Positions 1 through 7,383 of a stretch of 57,205 bases of DNA are shown piece by piece (position 1 is the stretch's first letter; every line of letters begins with the position of its first letter). The stretch comes from a virus. A program made the position numbers and the translations under genes. The notes beneath the pieces were generated by a model. It was given only the letters and a program-made list of their open reading frames with translations, was not told the origin of the DNA and ran no database searches. The stretch covers positions 1 to 57,205 of the IMG/VR virus record IMGVR_UViG_3300032309_001424; one strand, written 5' to 3'.

Positions 1-78
1 AAAGCGGTTCGTGCAGCTGCGGTATACTTTGATCCATCGATTCATTACACAGTACGACTAGCACTACCAACCACCTAA
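1..78 (+). CDS. C-terminal end of a virion protein, possibly the major capsid protein (partial)
   Basis: The window opens inside a reading frame whose last 25 codons are present and which stops with TAA at 76-78. The visible tail contains the stretch AVYFDPSIHYTVRL. It ends 28 bases before the tail tube gene, with no terminator between them, so the two are probably co-transcribed. A capsid protein is the usual neighbour at this place in siphovirus structural operons, but 25 residues cannot prove it. The call rests on position only. Confidence 0.4.
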   Translation, partial: KAVRAAAVYFDPSIHYTVRLALPTT

Positions 79-106
79 GCAAAAACAATAGAAGGAGAAC
101 ACTGGA

Positions 107-1153
107 ATGGCCACTCAAGAATACGCGGCTAGCGTCCAAGGTGTGTCGATCCGAGTCACCAGACTGGACGCCGCTGGCAACTTGCTCAATGGAGCAGGAG
201 ACAGCTACACAACCTCGGCGTTCCTCCGCACATCTTTTACACCTGAATATGAAGAGGGTGACGAAATTGTAGAGAAGTCAGCTGACGGCACCGTATGCGT
301 GTCATACAAAGCCCCTGACACTCTTAAGCGCATTACAATGGAACTCGCAATTTGCGAACCAGATACAGAACTTTCACAGCTAATCTCAGGCGGTTTGTTG
401 CTTCGTAAGAACTTCGGTTCTTTCGCATCACCAAACAACAAGTCTGTTGGTTGGGCTGCACCATCTGTTGGCGATGACCCAACAGGTAACGGCGTGGCGT
501 TAGAAGTTTGGTCATTTGCTGTTGCAGACGGACGTCGTGCAGCAACAAACCCATACTTCCACTGGGTATTCCCATATGTCAAGCTACGTCAATCAGGCGA
601 CCGTGTTATTGAAAACGGAATGCTTGCTACAACATTCGAAGGTTACGGCCTTGGAAACATTAACTTTGGTTCAGGTCTAGACGGCCGCTGGGAGTTCCCA
701 ATTGCATCTGAGCGTTCATACTCATATGCTCGTGCTTCATGGGCTCCAACAGGTCTAAAGGGCTTCTACCGCTGGTTTGGAGAGGCAACTAACACAATTA
801 CTAACAAGTCTCTTACATCAAATGTTGCTACTTTGACAACAGGAACCGCACACGGCTTCCTAACAGGTCAGAGCGTGACTGTAGCTGGCGTGGATAGCAC
901 CTTCAACGGTACTTACACAATCACTGCTACACCTACAACAACAACATTCCGTTATGCAAAGACAGCTACAGATGTTGCATCTGCAGCAGTTTCACCAACA
1001 GGTACAGTTCTTCGTAACTACGGATACCTAGCGGTTACAGACTTTGCATCACAAGGATCAACAACTGAGTTCAACGTTCCAGGTAACGAAGACTACAATG
1101 CAGATCTACCAATTGACTACATTGTTGCTTCAACTGAGGATCCAACAGCGTAA
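107..1153 (+). CDS. Major tail (tube) protein with an inserted HGF beta module
   Basis: This 348-residue protein probably polymerises into the tail tube around the tape measure. Residues 1-230 resemble actinophage major tail proteins: a beta-rich start with VTRLDAAGN, then YEEGDEIVEKSADGT and a helix-like stretch with LAICEPDTELSQLISGG. Residues about 240-305 form one copy of the HG(F/L) module (ATLTTGTAHGFLTGQSVTV, then FNGTYTI and TTFRYA). Databases often label this module ubiquitin-activating E1 FCCH-like; the name implies no ubiquitin role. The ATG follows AGAAGGAGA with good spacing. A strong terminator lies directly downstream, as expected for a highly expressed virion gene. The tube gene precedes the connector genes, whereas it usually follows them. 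Confidence 0.8.
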   Translation: MATQEYAASVQGVSIRVTRLDAAGNLLNGAGDSYTTSAFLRTSFTPEYEEGDEIVEKSADGTVCVSYKAPDTLKRITMELAICEPDTELSQLISGGLLLRKNFGSFASPNNKSVGWAAPSVGDDPTGNGVALEVWSFAVADGRRAATNPYFHWVFPYVKLRQSGDRVIENGMLATTFEGYGLGNINFGSGLDGRWEFPIASERSYSYARASWAPTGLKGFYRWFGEATNTITNKSLTSNVATLTTGTAHGFLTGQSVTVAGVDSTFNGTYTITATPTTTTFRYAKTATDVASAAVSPTGTVLRNYGYLAVTDFASQGSTTEFNVPGNEDYNADLPIDYIVASTEDPTA

Positions 1154-1166
1154 TTAAATAAGAGGA

Positions 1167-1216
1167 GGCGGGCAGCGTACCGATGGTATATACCGTTGAC
1201 ACGTTGCCCGCCTTTT
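1167..1216 (+). terminator. Strong rho-independent terminator after the tail tube gene
   Basis: A 12-bp stem pairs 1167-1178 (GGCGGGCAGCGT) with 1201-1212 (ACGTTGCCCGCC), with a single G-T wobble, and is followed by TTTTCTATT. The loop contains a second inverted repeat around GGTATATACC, so the arm could extend. The next gene starts at 1239 with its own ribosome binding site. Confidence 0.85.
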
Positions 1217-1238
1217 CTATTAGAGACGGGAGATAAGT

Positions 1239-2372
1239 ATGAGCAATCTATGGGTAACACCAGAAGAACTTGGCGACTATGCCGAATCTGATTATGCCTA
1301 CGATGCTGCAAAAACTGCTTCTTACCTTCTATGGGGAATGTCTGGCCGTAAATTTTCAGGGATTACAACTGTCACAGAACGTTATGTATCTTCATTCGAT
1401 CCATACTTAAGAACAGCTGGTTCAGACTTTAATTATGCTCCAGTGCTTGTAGATGGAAACGTAGAAAATGTTCCATATGTGGGATATGGATATGATAAAG
1501 ATTATCAAGGAGATGGAACAACATCTTCATCTCGTTTAAGACTCCGTGGTCGCAAGGTTGTAAAAGTCCACACCGTCAGAAACCTAGACGGAGAAATTGT
1601 TGACCCAAGTAAATACTATCTTGCTGACCATTCAACTCTTATCGGTGTTTCAGGGTCTAGTTGGTTCTCATCTCGTGTTGAGGTTACATATACCTATGGA
1701 AGTCCTCCACCAACGGCTGGGAGAGCCGCTGCCCGTGTTTTAGCTACAGAGCTAGTAAAACTATATGAAGGTGACGATACCTGCGCCCTGCCGCAACGTG
1801 TGACTTCTATATCTCGTCAAGGTGTTTCATATACTCTTCTTGACAGCCAAGATTTTATTGATGAACTTCGCACTGGCATCTATGCCATCGATCTTTTTCT
1901 CAAGACTGCTAACCCAGATAAAGCCCGTGCTCGTTCCCGTGTCTTTTCTCCAGATATGCCTCGTGCTCGCCGTATTACTGGCGCATCACCTCTTTACCCT
2001 CTTAGCGCAAACGATCTTTACGTTGGTGCAGATGGAACATCTAATATTTATTATTTCTCAGAGATTGCAGCCGAGTTCATCGATGGAGACAACGCTTGGA
2101 CAATCTTGACCAATGTTTCAGATATTAATAACAACACAACAACTGAAATCCCTAATGCTGCTGTAATTGATCGTGTAGAAAATACAATTAGAGTAAGCGC
2201 TACATTTACACAGATTAATTCTATTATAGGTCCTCGTGATCCAGGAGTCTTAGATCTTTACGCAGTTAGACCAAGCCTTGGAAATCCAGCAGTAAATGAA
2301 GTTGTTCACCTAGTCTCCAGTAACGTCATCGTTCAGCTGGGGGAAAGAACAGTTCCAATCTATACTGTGTAA
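1239..2372 (+). CDS. Head-tail connector (adaptor) protein with C-terminal extension
   Basis: The first 245 residues look like an actinophage head-to-tail adaptor of the gp6/gp15 connector type. The N-terminus is VTPEELGDYAESDYAYDAAK, followed later by SISRQGVSYTLLDSQDFIDE and then RTGIYAIDLFLKTANPDKAR. Such proteins form the ring below the portal. About 130 further residues (from ITGASPLYPLS to the end) form a beta-rich extension that is not part of the usual short adaptor and that I do not recognise. The ATG follows GACGGGAGATAAGT. The gene sits just after the terminator at 1167-1216, so it needs read-through or its own promoter, and none is obvious. Confidence 0.65.
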   Translation: MSNLWVTPEELGDYAESDYAYDAAKTASYLLWGMSGRKFSGITTVTERYVSSFDPYLRTAGSDFNYAPVLVDGNVENVPYVGYGYDKDYQGDGTTSSSRLRLRGRKVVKVHTVRNLDGEIVDPSKYYLADHSTLIGVSGSSWFSSRVEVTYTYGSPPPTAGRAAARVLATELVKLYEGDDTCALPQRVTSISRQGVSYTLLDSQDFIDELRTGIYAIDLFLKTANPDKARARSRVFSPDMPRARRITGASPLYPLSANDLYVGADGTSNIYYFSEIAAEFIDGDNAWTILTNVSDINNNTTTEIPNAAVIDRVENTIRVSATFTQINSIIGPRDPGVLDLYAVRPSLGNPAVNEVVHLVSSNVIVQLGERTVPIYTV

Positions 2373-2400
2373 TACGACAACCTAAAGACAAGAGGACACT

Positions 2401-2910
2401 ATGGCTACACCTATCAATACAGCGACTGTAGATGACGCAGCAAAGAATTTAGCTGCACTTATGCAAGGAGTTCTTGACTCCGTTATTAGTACATATGCAT
2501 CATACACAATGCCACTACCTGGTCGTAGATATTGGACTCTAGGAAACCCATCTGTTGATTGCGAGCAAGTTGTAGTTTCAATGCTACAGATGTATATCGG
2601 CTCTCCTGGTGATGAAGCAACAGAGCCTCGTCGTTGTAATGATCCACGCAGTGCCACTCTTCTTGTCTCTGTGTCTAGAGAAGTTCCTACAGTTTCTATG
2701 AATGGAAAAGCACCAGCAGCAGATGATATTCAAGCCTTTTCAGAGATTTCTGCGTATGATGCTTGGATTCTTTTAGATAGCTCACGAGCCCTAGATCAGT
2801 GGTCAACGGGTGGTTCTTTCGGCATGGGCGTTATTGCAACAGTTGAGACAGGTGCTCCTGAAGGCGGTTTTCAAACAGTCACTATGACTATAACTGTAGC
2901 GGTTCCATAA
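2401..2910 (+). CDS. Neck or tail-completion protein (hypothetical)
   Basis: This 169-residue protein lies between the connector and the gp10-like protein, where siphoviruses carry head-closure or tail-terminator genes. The visible parts are an N-terminal helix (ATVDDAAKNLAALMQGVLDS), a central CEQVVVSMLQMYIG segment and a beta-rich C-terminus ending in VTMTITVAVP. The alternation of beta strands late in the protein fits a tail-terminator fold, but I see no diagnostic motif. The ATG is preceded by AAGAGGACACT. The stop codon shares a base with the next start (TAATGG), indicating translational coupling. Confidence 0.5.
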   Translation: MATPINTATVDDAAKNLAALMQGVLDSVISTYASYTMPLPGRRYWTLGNPSVDCEQVVVSMLQMYIGSPGDEATEPRRCNDPRSATLLVSVSREVPTVSMNGKAPAADDIQAFSEISAYDAWILLDSSRALDQWSTGGSFGMGVIATVETGAPEGGFQTVTMTITVAVP

Positions 2911-3299
2911 TGGCAAGAGTAAAAATTAATTGGTTTGATGGTGAGTTAGACAAGCTACTTAACCAGAAAGACGGTGCGGTTGGAAAATATCTCACCAGAA
3001 AAGGAAATGAAATTCTTGTATCTGCTCGTGCTCGAGTAGGTGTGAGAACTGGTGCTCTTAGAGCATCGCTTCATATGAGGCATATGAAGGATCCAAGAGG
3101 ACAGCAAATCTGGATTGGGTCGAATCTTCATTATGCGCTAGCTCATCACGAAGGAACAAAGCCACATGTAATCGTACCTAAAAGCGGAAAAATGCTTAGG
3201 TTCGTTTCAAAAGGCAGGGTTGTTTATACACATGTTGTAAACCATCCGGGTACTAAAGCAAATAGATATCTAGCTGACGCTCTTAGAGACAAGCTATAA
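2910..3299 (+). CDS. HK97 gp10-like neck protein
   Basis: This 129-residue protein matches the HK97 gp10 family of head-tail joining proteins. It has an N-terminal helix followed by VRTGALRASLHMRHMKD, then IGSNLHYALAHHEGTKPHVI, and a C-terminal PGTKANRYLADALRD. The pattern RTG-LR-S, Y-HEGT-PH and PG--A--YL is typical of the family. It overlaps the preceding gene by one base and is followed by 55 bases before the tail-assembly chaperone. The role in head completion or tail joining is known from the family, not shown here. Confidence 0.8.
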   Translation: MARVKINWFDGELDKLLNQKDGAVGKYLTRKGNEILVSARARVGVRTGALRASLHMRHMKDPRGQQIWIGSNLHYALAHHEGTKPHVIVPKSGKMLRFVSKGRVVYTHVVNHPGTKANRYLADALRDKL

Positions 3300-3354
3300 T
3301 TAAGTAACGATAAACTACGCAAGTGGTCCATCAATGACAGAAAAGGAATAATAG

Positions 3355-3705
3355 ATGACAACACGATTTAAAGATTTTGGAAGCGGCGAAAGTGTTAATA
3401 AAGAACCGCTCTCCTTTAAACTTTATGGTGAAGATTTTGAATGCTACTCAAGCATCCAAGGCAAGGTTCTTCTGGATATGGTTTCAGATGCTTCGTCTAA
3501 CGATGCAGAGGCAGCAGCAAAAACAATCACTAACTTCTTCTCACACGCTCTAAAGCCAGAAAGCTACAAGCGTTTTGAAGCTCTTATCGAAGACCCTGAA
3601 AAGATCGTCAATGTTGAAACATTAGGCGAAATTACAGGATGGCTCACAGAACAGTACTCAGGCCGTCCTCAACAGGGGCCAGAGCAATCGCAGAGTGGGC
3701 AATAG
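3355..3705 (+). CDS. Tail assembly chaperone, short form (lambda gpG-like)
   Basis: This 116-residue protein has the hallmarks of actinophage tail-assembly chaperones: an ILDMV-type helix (GKVLLDMVSDASSNDAEAAA), then FFSHALKPESYKRFEALIED and VETLGEITGWLTEQYSGRP. These proteins bind the tape measure during tail assembly and are not in the virion. It lies directly upstream of the tape measure gene and has a partner frame in -1 (3639-4085), as in lambda G/GT. The start follows AAAAGGAATAATAG. A Pro/Gln-rich tail before the stop coincides with the overlap where the frameshift would happen. Confidence 0.8.
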   Translation: MTTRFKDFGSGESVNKEPLSFKLYGEDFECYSSIQGKVLLDMVSDASSNDAEAAAKTITNFFSHALKPESYKRFEALIEDPEKIVNVETLGEITGWLTEQYSGRPQQGPEQSQSGQ

Positions 3706-4085
3706 ACCTCTGGCCTTATGTAAATGGAAAAGCTCTAGTGAACGGACTTCAGTTGGCTTCTATGGAAGTAGATGACATGTTAGATGTCCTCCATTATTTT
3801 ATGGAGGAAGACTTTAACGTCTCTTCTAACGAACAGGCTGAAGCTCGTGAAAAAGCTAGAACTATTCTTTATAAGAGTCTTTATAACAAAAATTATAGAT
3901 TCTCTAAAAATAAAAATACATTTTCTACTGTAGATGCTAGCGGACAAACTAGTAACTTTGAAGAAGAACTTGTTCCAGTAGATCCTACAGCAGGACCTAC
4001 GAAGTCCTATGTCCCACCTACGGACTTCAACCCAGAATCATTTAAACCGTTCGGAGACGTACTAGACGCTCCGCTAGAGCTCTAA
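3639..4085 (+). CDS. Tail assembly chaperone, frameshifted C-terminal extension (lambda gpT-like)
   Basis: This -1 frame is open from 3618 to 4085 and most likely supplies the C-terminal half of a gpGT-like fusion made by a -1 shift near 3675-3678. If fused there, about 135 residues are added: IAEWAIDLWPYVNGKALVNG, then MLDVLHYFMEED and a polar, disordered-looking tail ending in FKPFGDVLDAPLEL. The ATG at 3639 has no Shine-Dalgarno sequence and lies inside the first chaperone gene, so independent initiation is unlikely. In lambda the T part contacts the tail tube protein during assembly. The next gene is the tape measure at 4105. Confidence 0.7.
   Translation: MAHRTVLRPSSTGARAIAEWAIDLWPYVNGKALVNGLQLASMEVDDMLDVLHYFMEEDFNVSSNEQAEAREKARTILYKSLYNKNYRFSKNKNTFSTVDASGQTSNFEEELVPVDPTAGPTKSYVPPTDFNPESFKPFGDVLDAPLEL
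3675..3678 (+). other. Candidate -1 ribosomal frameshift site (G-GGG)
   Basis: In the 3618-3705 overlap between the chaperone frame and the -1 frame, the best slip position is the GGG codon at 3676-3678 preceded by G at 3675. A P-site glycine tRNA could re-pair perfectly one base back. It is not a canonical X-XXY-YYZ heptamer, because the following CCA codon does not re-pair well. The fusion would read ...GRPQQG then ARAIAEWAIDLW and be about 243 residues long. The downstream frame has no ribosome binding site of its own. Confidence 0.5.
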
Positions 4086-4104
4086 TCATTGGAGGTGATG
4101 GCTT

Positions 4105-7100
4105 GTGGCAGTAGTTGGTAGTGCAGAGATAATTGTCCGTGCCATCACCACTGGTGTAAAAAGCGACATCGAAAAAGCATTTAATAGCTCTGACACAATT
4201 GCAGAACGTGCTGGAGCAAATGCTGGTAGCAGCTTTTCTAGAGGTTTTCGTAAAGGTGGAGGAGATCCTGCCTTTCTGTTCGGTAAAAGTATTAGCGAGG
4301 GCGATTTAAATAGATTTACAGAGGCAAGAAAAAGATTTATGTCTCTGGTCAGAGCTGGCTATGTTCTAGCTCCAGCTATCACTGCTGTTGGTGGCGCTAT
4401 TGGTGCTCTTGTTGGTGGCTTGGGAACGATTATCTCTCTTACAGCAGCAGCAACACCTGCCTTATTAGGTTTGTCTGGTGCTTTTTTAGCGGTAGGTGCT
4501 GCCGCTGCGGTTCTCAAAGCAACATTTGGTGGCGTCGGGGAGGCTATTAAGGCTGGTGCAAAAGTATCTGCAAGTGGTGCAGATAATGCAGAAGCTCTTG
4601 CTCGTGCTAATGAAAGACTTGCAGATGCCTATTACAACTTAGATGAAGTAGCAAGAGAAAATGCAAAGAGAAAAGCAGATGCAGTCGAAGCTGAATCTGA
4701 TGCAGCAACCTCTGTTGCAGATGCAGCAATTGCCGTAGAGCGTGCAGAGCGTTCATATCAAGGAGCTGTTAAGAACACAGAAAAAGCACTTGAGGACGTC
4801 ACAAAGGCTCGTGAAGAGGCAAAAGAAGCAATCCAGCAACTTCGCTTTGAACTTGAAGGCGGAGTTATCTCTGAAAAGAAAGCACGCCTTGAGTTTGAGA
4901 AAGCTCGTGAGTCTCTACAGCGTGTTCAAGACCTTCCACCTAACTCTCGTGCTCGCCGTGAGGCCGAGCTTGCATTTGCCGAAGCTGATCTCAACTTGCG
5001 AAAAGCAATTGACAAAAATGGAGATCTTCGTAAGGAAAATGCAAGAGCAAATAAAGAGGGTGTTGATGGTAATCAAAGAGTTGTTGATGCTCAAAATGCA
5101 TTAGTAGCTGCGAAACAAGATGAGTCCGATGCTCAGATAGACGCTGCACGGTCTGTTATCTCTTATAGAGAAGCCCTAGAAGAGCTTAAAGCAGCTCAGG
5201 ATGCACTTATTAAGGGTGGGGAAGTTGATCGTCAAAATGCTCGTGCTTTAGAGCTTGCATACAGAGAACTTGCTGCTGCAAAAAGAGCTGTTGCAGATGC
5301 AGAAAAAGGGCTTGGGTCAAACGAATTTCAAGTTGCTCTAGATAAACTATCCCCTGCTGCACAAGACTTTGTTAAATATATTCTTAGCTTAAAAGAGGCT
5401 TTTGAAGAATTAAGAATGAAACTTCAGGAAGCGTTTTTTCCTAAGTTTACGGAAGCAGTTAAGCTTCTTGTTGAGACGTATCTTCCACTACTAGAAGAAG
5501 ATTTAATTAATATTGCTGCAAAACTTGGAGAGCTGTCTCTTTTATTTGCAGAAGCATTTACTACCCCTAAAAAGGTAGAAGAAATTAAAATAATTTTTGA
5601 GTCTTTCACTCCTATTATTGATGCTTTAGGTAGAGCATTTATAGATCTTGCTTCAGCTTTTGTGACATTACAAGCAGCATTCACTCCTTACACAATTGAG
5701 TTTGCACAGTTTATTCAGAAAAAAGCAGAAGCTTTTAGAAAGACCGTGGAACTTAAAGAAGCTACTGGCGAGCTTAATGAAATCTTTAAAACAGCAACAG
5801 GAATTGTAAGAGATCTTAGTGCGGCATTTGGAAACACGTTTAGCGCTCTAGGAACAATTATTGCTGCATCTGTTGGTCCGGGAAGTGGTGGACAGTATTT
5901 CCTAGATTGGCTAAAACAAGTAACTGCCATGTGGGAGACAACCACAAAAGCTCTTAGCGAGACAGGAGAGCTTCAGACAACAATACTAAATCTGACTAAA
6001 AACTTTACAATCCTTCTTGACATTATTGGTCTTATTGCAATAGGTTTAATTCAAATTGGCGCAAGTGAGGGTATGACTCAGTTCTTAGAGTCCATAAAGA
6101 AAGTCGTTATTGAATTTAACAAGATTGGCGAGTCTCTTAGTGGTAAAGATGGAGCCTTAGCCTCTCTTGGAAAGTTTCTTGAAGAGTTTGCAAAAACTAT
6201 AGGAATCTTTACTGACTCTGGCGCAATTACAATATTTTTCACTACATTAACAAATATTCTTAAAGTGTTAAATACTGTATTAAGCACAGAACTAGGGCAA
6301 GCTCTACTGATAGTGACTGGATCTATTCTTGCTTTTAATGCTGCAATTGGCCTTTCTAAAATAGCTCTTGGATTCTATGTTGACTCTCTAAAAAGTGCAA
6401 TGTTGGCCTTAGTTAATTTCGGTGTAATGGGCCTAGCTCCACTAAAGAATTTACCTATTATAGGTGGAATGGTAACTAAATTTAGTCAAGAGCTTTCAAT
6501 GTTGACTTATGGCGCTGGAATGGTTAGTACTCCATTTTTAGTTCTAGTAGGTGCTATTGCTGCCGTTATTGCAATTCTTGTTCTTGCATACAATAAAAGC
6601 GAAATTTTTAGAAAAGCTCTTCAAGATCTTGTAGATGGTGTTTTAAAAGCTTTAAAGGATGCTTTTAAAACTATTGGAGATGCTCTTGAAGAAGTATTCC
6701 CTCAAATTAATAAGTTTGGTGACTTCTTTAAAGAGATTGGTGACTTCATAGGTAAGTATGTAGTTCCCGTATTTGAAGTAATTCTTGTGGGTGCTATAAA
6801 TACTTTAGCTGACGTAATTGCTGGATTTATAAAGATAGCTGGTGGAATATTTAAGTTATTTACTGATCCTGTAGAAGGAGTTAAGTTAATCCTTAGTGGG
6901 TTTGTTTCGTTCTTGAAGGCAAGCATTATTAATCCAATTGTTGCTGCATTTAAAATTGGCAATATTTGGGGATTTTTATCTGATGGATTTAAAGAGACAA
7001 TCAATAAAATGATTGACTGGTGGAATAGATTTGAACTAACGTTAAGTATCCCGTCAAATGTTTTAACTAAGGCTCTTGGCATTGCTGGTAAAGGATTTAC

Positions 7101-7383
7101 AATAACCACTCCTAATATTCCAAGACTTGCGTTAGGTGGAATTGTTCCAGCAACAAACAATGGAACTCTTGCAATGATTGGTGAAGCTGGTCGCCCAGAG
7201 CGTGTAGAGCCTCTTGATCCAGACGGACTATCGAAGCGTGACAAGGCTATGATTGACTATATGTCAGCTGGCGCTGGTGGAATCAACATCACTGTAAACC
7301 CATCTCCCGGTATGGACGAGCGTGAGCTTGCAAATCTTGTATCCCGTCAACTTGCATTCCAAATGCGTAAAGGTGCTGCATAA
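4105..7383 (+). CDS. Tape measure protein
   Basis: This 1092-residue protein is the largest + strand gene and lies straight after the tail-assembly chaperones. By the usual rule of about 0.15 nm per residue it would set a tail of roughly 160 nm. Residues about 80-145 are a long hydrophobic Gly/Ala-rich stretch. Residues about 160-400 are charged coiled coil rich in Ala, Glu, Arg and Lys. Several more hydrophobic segments follow (for example ILLDIIGLIAIGLIQIG). The C-terminus carries GGIVPATNNGTLAMIGEAGR then PERVEPLD, the GEAG-PE--VPL element common at tape measure ends. The start is GTG, chosen because GGAGGTGAT lies at 4091-4099. No lytic transglycosylase or peptidase domain is visible. Confidence 0.92.
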   Translation: MAVVGSAEIIVRAITTGVKSDIEKAFNSSDTIAERAGANAGSSFSRGFRKGGGDPAFLFGKSISEGDLNRFTEARKRFMSLVRAGYVLAPAITAVGGAIGALVGGLGTIISLTAAATPALLGLSGAFLAVGAAAAVLKATFGGVGEAIKAGAKVSASGADNAEALARANERLADAYYNLDEVARENAKRKADAVEAESDAATSVADAAIAVERAERSYQGAVKNTEKALEDVTKAREEAKEAIQQLRFELEGGVISEKKARLEFEKARESLQRVQDLPPNSRARREAELAFAEADLNLRKAIDKNGDLRKENARANKEGVDGNQRVVDAQNALVAAKQDESDAQIDAARSVISYREALEELKAAQDALIKGGEVDRQNARALELAYRELAAAKRAVADAEKGLGSNEFQVALDKLSPAAQDFVKYILSLKEAFEELRMKLQEAFFPKFTEAVKLLVETYLPLLEEDLINIAAKLGELSLLFAEAFTTPKKVEEIKIIFESFTPIIDALGRAFIDLASAFVTLQAAFTPYTIEFAQFIQKKAEAFRKTVELKEATGELNEIFKTATGIVRDLSAAFGNTFSALGTIIAASVGPGSGGQYFLDWLKQVTAMWETTTKALSETGELQTTILNLTKNFTILLDIIGLIAIGLIQIGASEGMTQFLESIKKVVIEFNKIGESLSGKDGALASLGKFLEEFAKTIGIFTDSGAITIFFTTLTNILKVLNTVLSTELGQALLIVTGSILAFNAAIGLSKIALGFYVDSLKSAMLALVNFGVMGLAPLKNLPIIGGMVTKFSQELSMLTYGAGMVSTPFLVLVGAIAAVIAILVLAYNKSEIFRKALQDLVDGVLKALKDAFKTIGDALEEVFPQINKFGDFFKEIGDFIGKYVVPVFEVILVGAINTLADVIAGFIKIAGGIFKLFTDPVEGVKLILSGFVSFLKASIINPIVAAFKIGNIWGFLSDGFKETINKMIDWWNRFELTLSIPSNVLTKALGIAGKGFTITTPNIPRLALGGIVPATNNGTLAMIGEAGRPERVEPLDPDGLSKRDKAMIDYMSAGAGGINITVNPSPGMDERELANLVSRQLAFQMRKGAA

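Noticed and set aside
107-1153. Ubiquitin-pathway protein suggested by the FCCH-like module
   Set aside because: The E1 FCCH label comes from a short beta-module similarity in databases. The module is inside phage tail proteins and no ubiquitin-like or E1 catalytic features exist.
6702-7244. Long - strand open frame inside the tape measure gene
   Set aside because: It lies wholly within a confident gene and shows no ribosome binding site or recognisable domain; the same holds for 205-582, 5424-5684 and 8765-9196.
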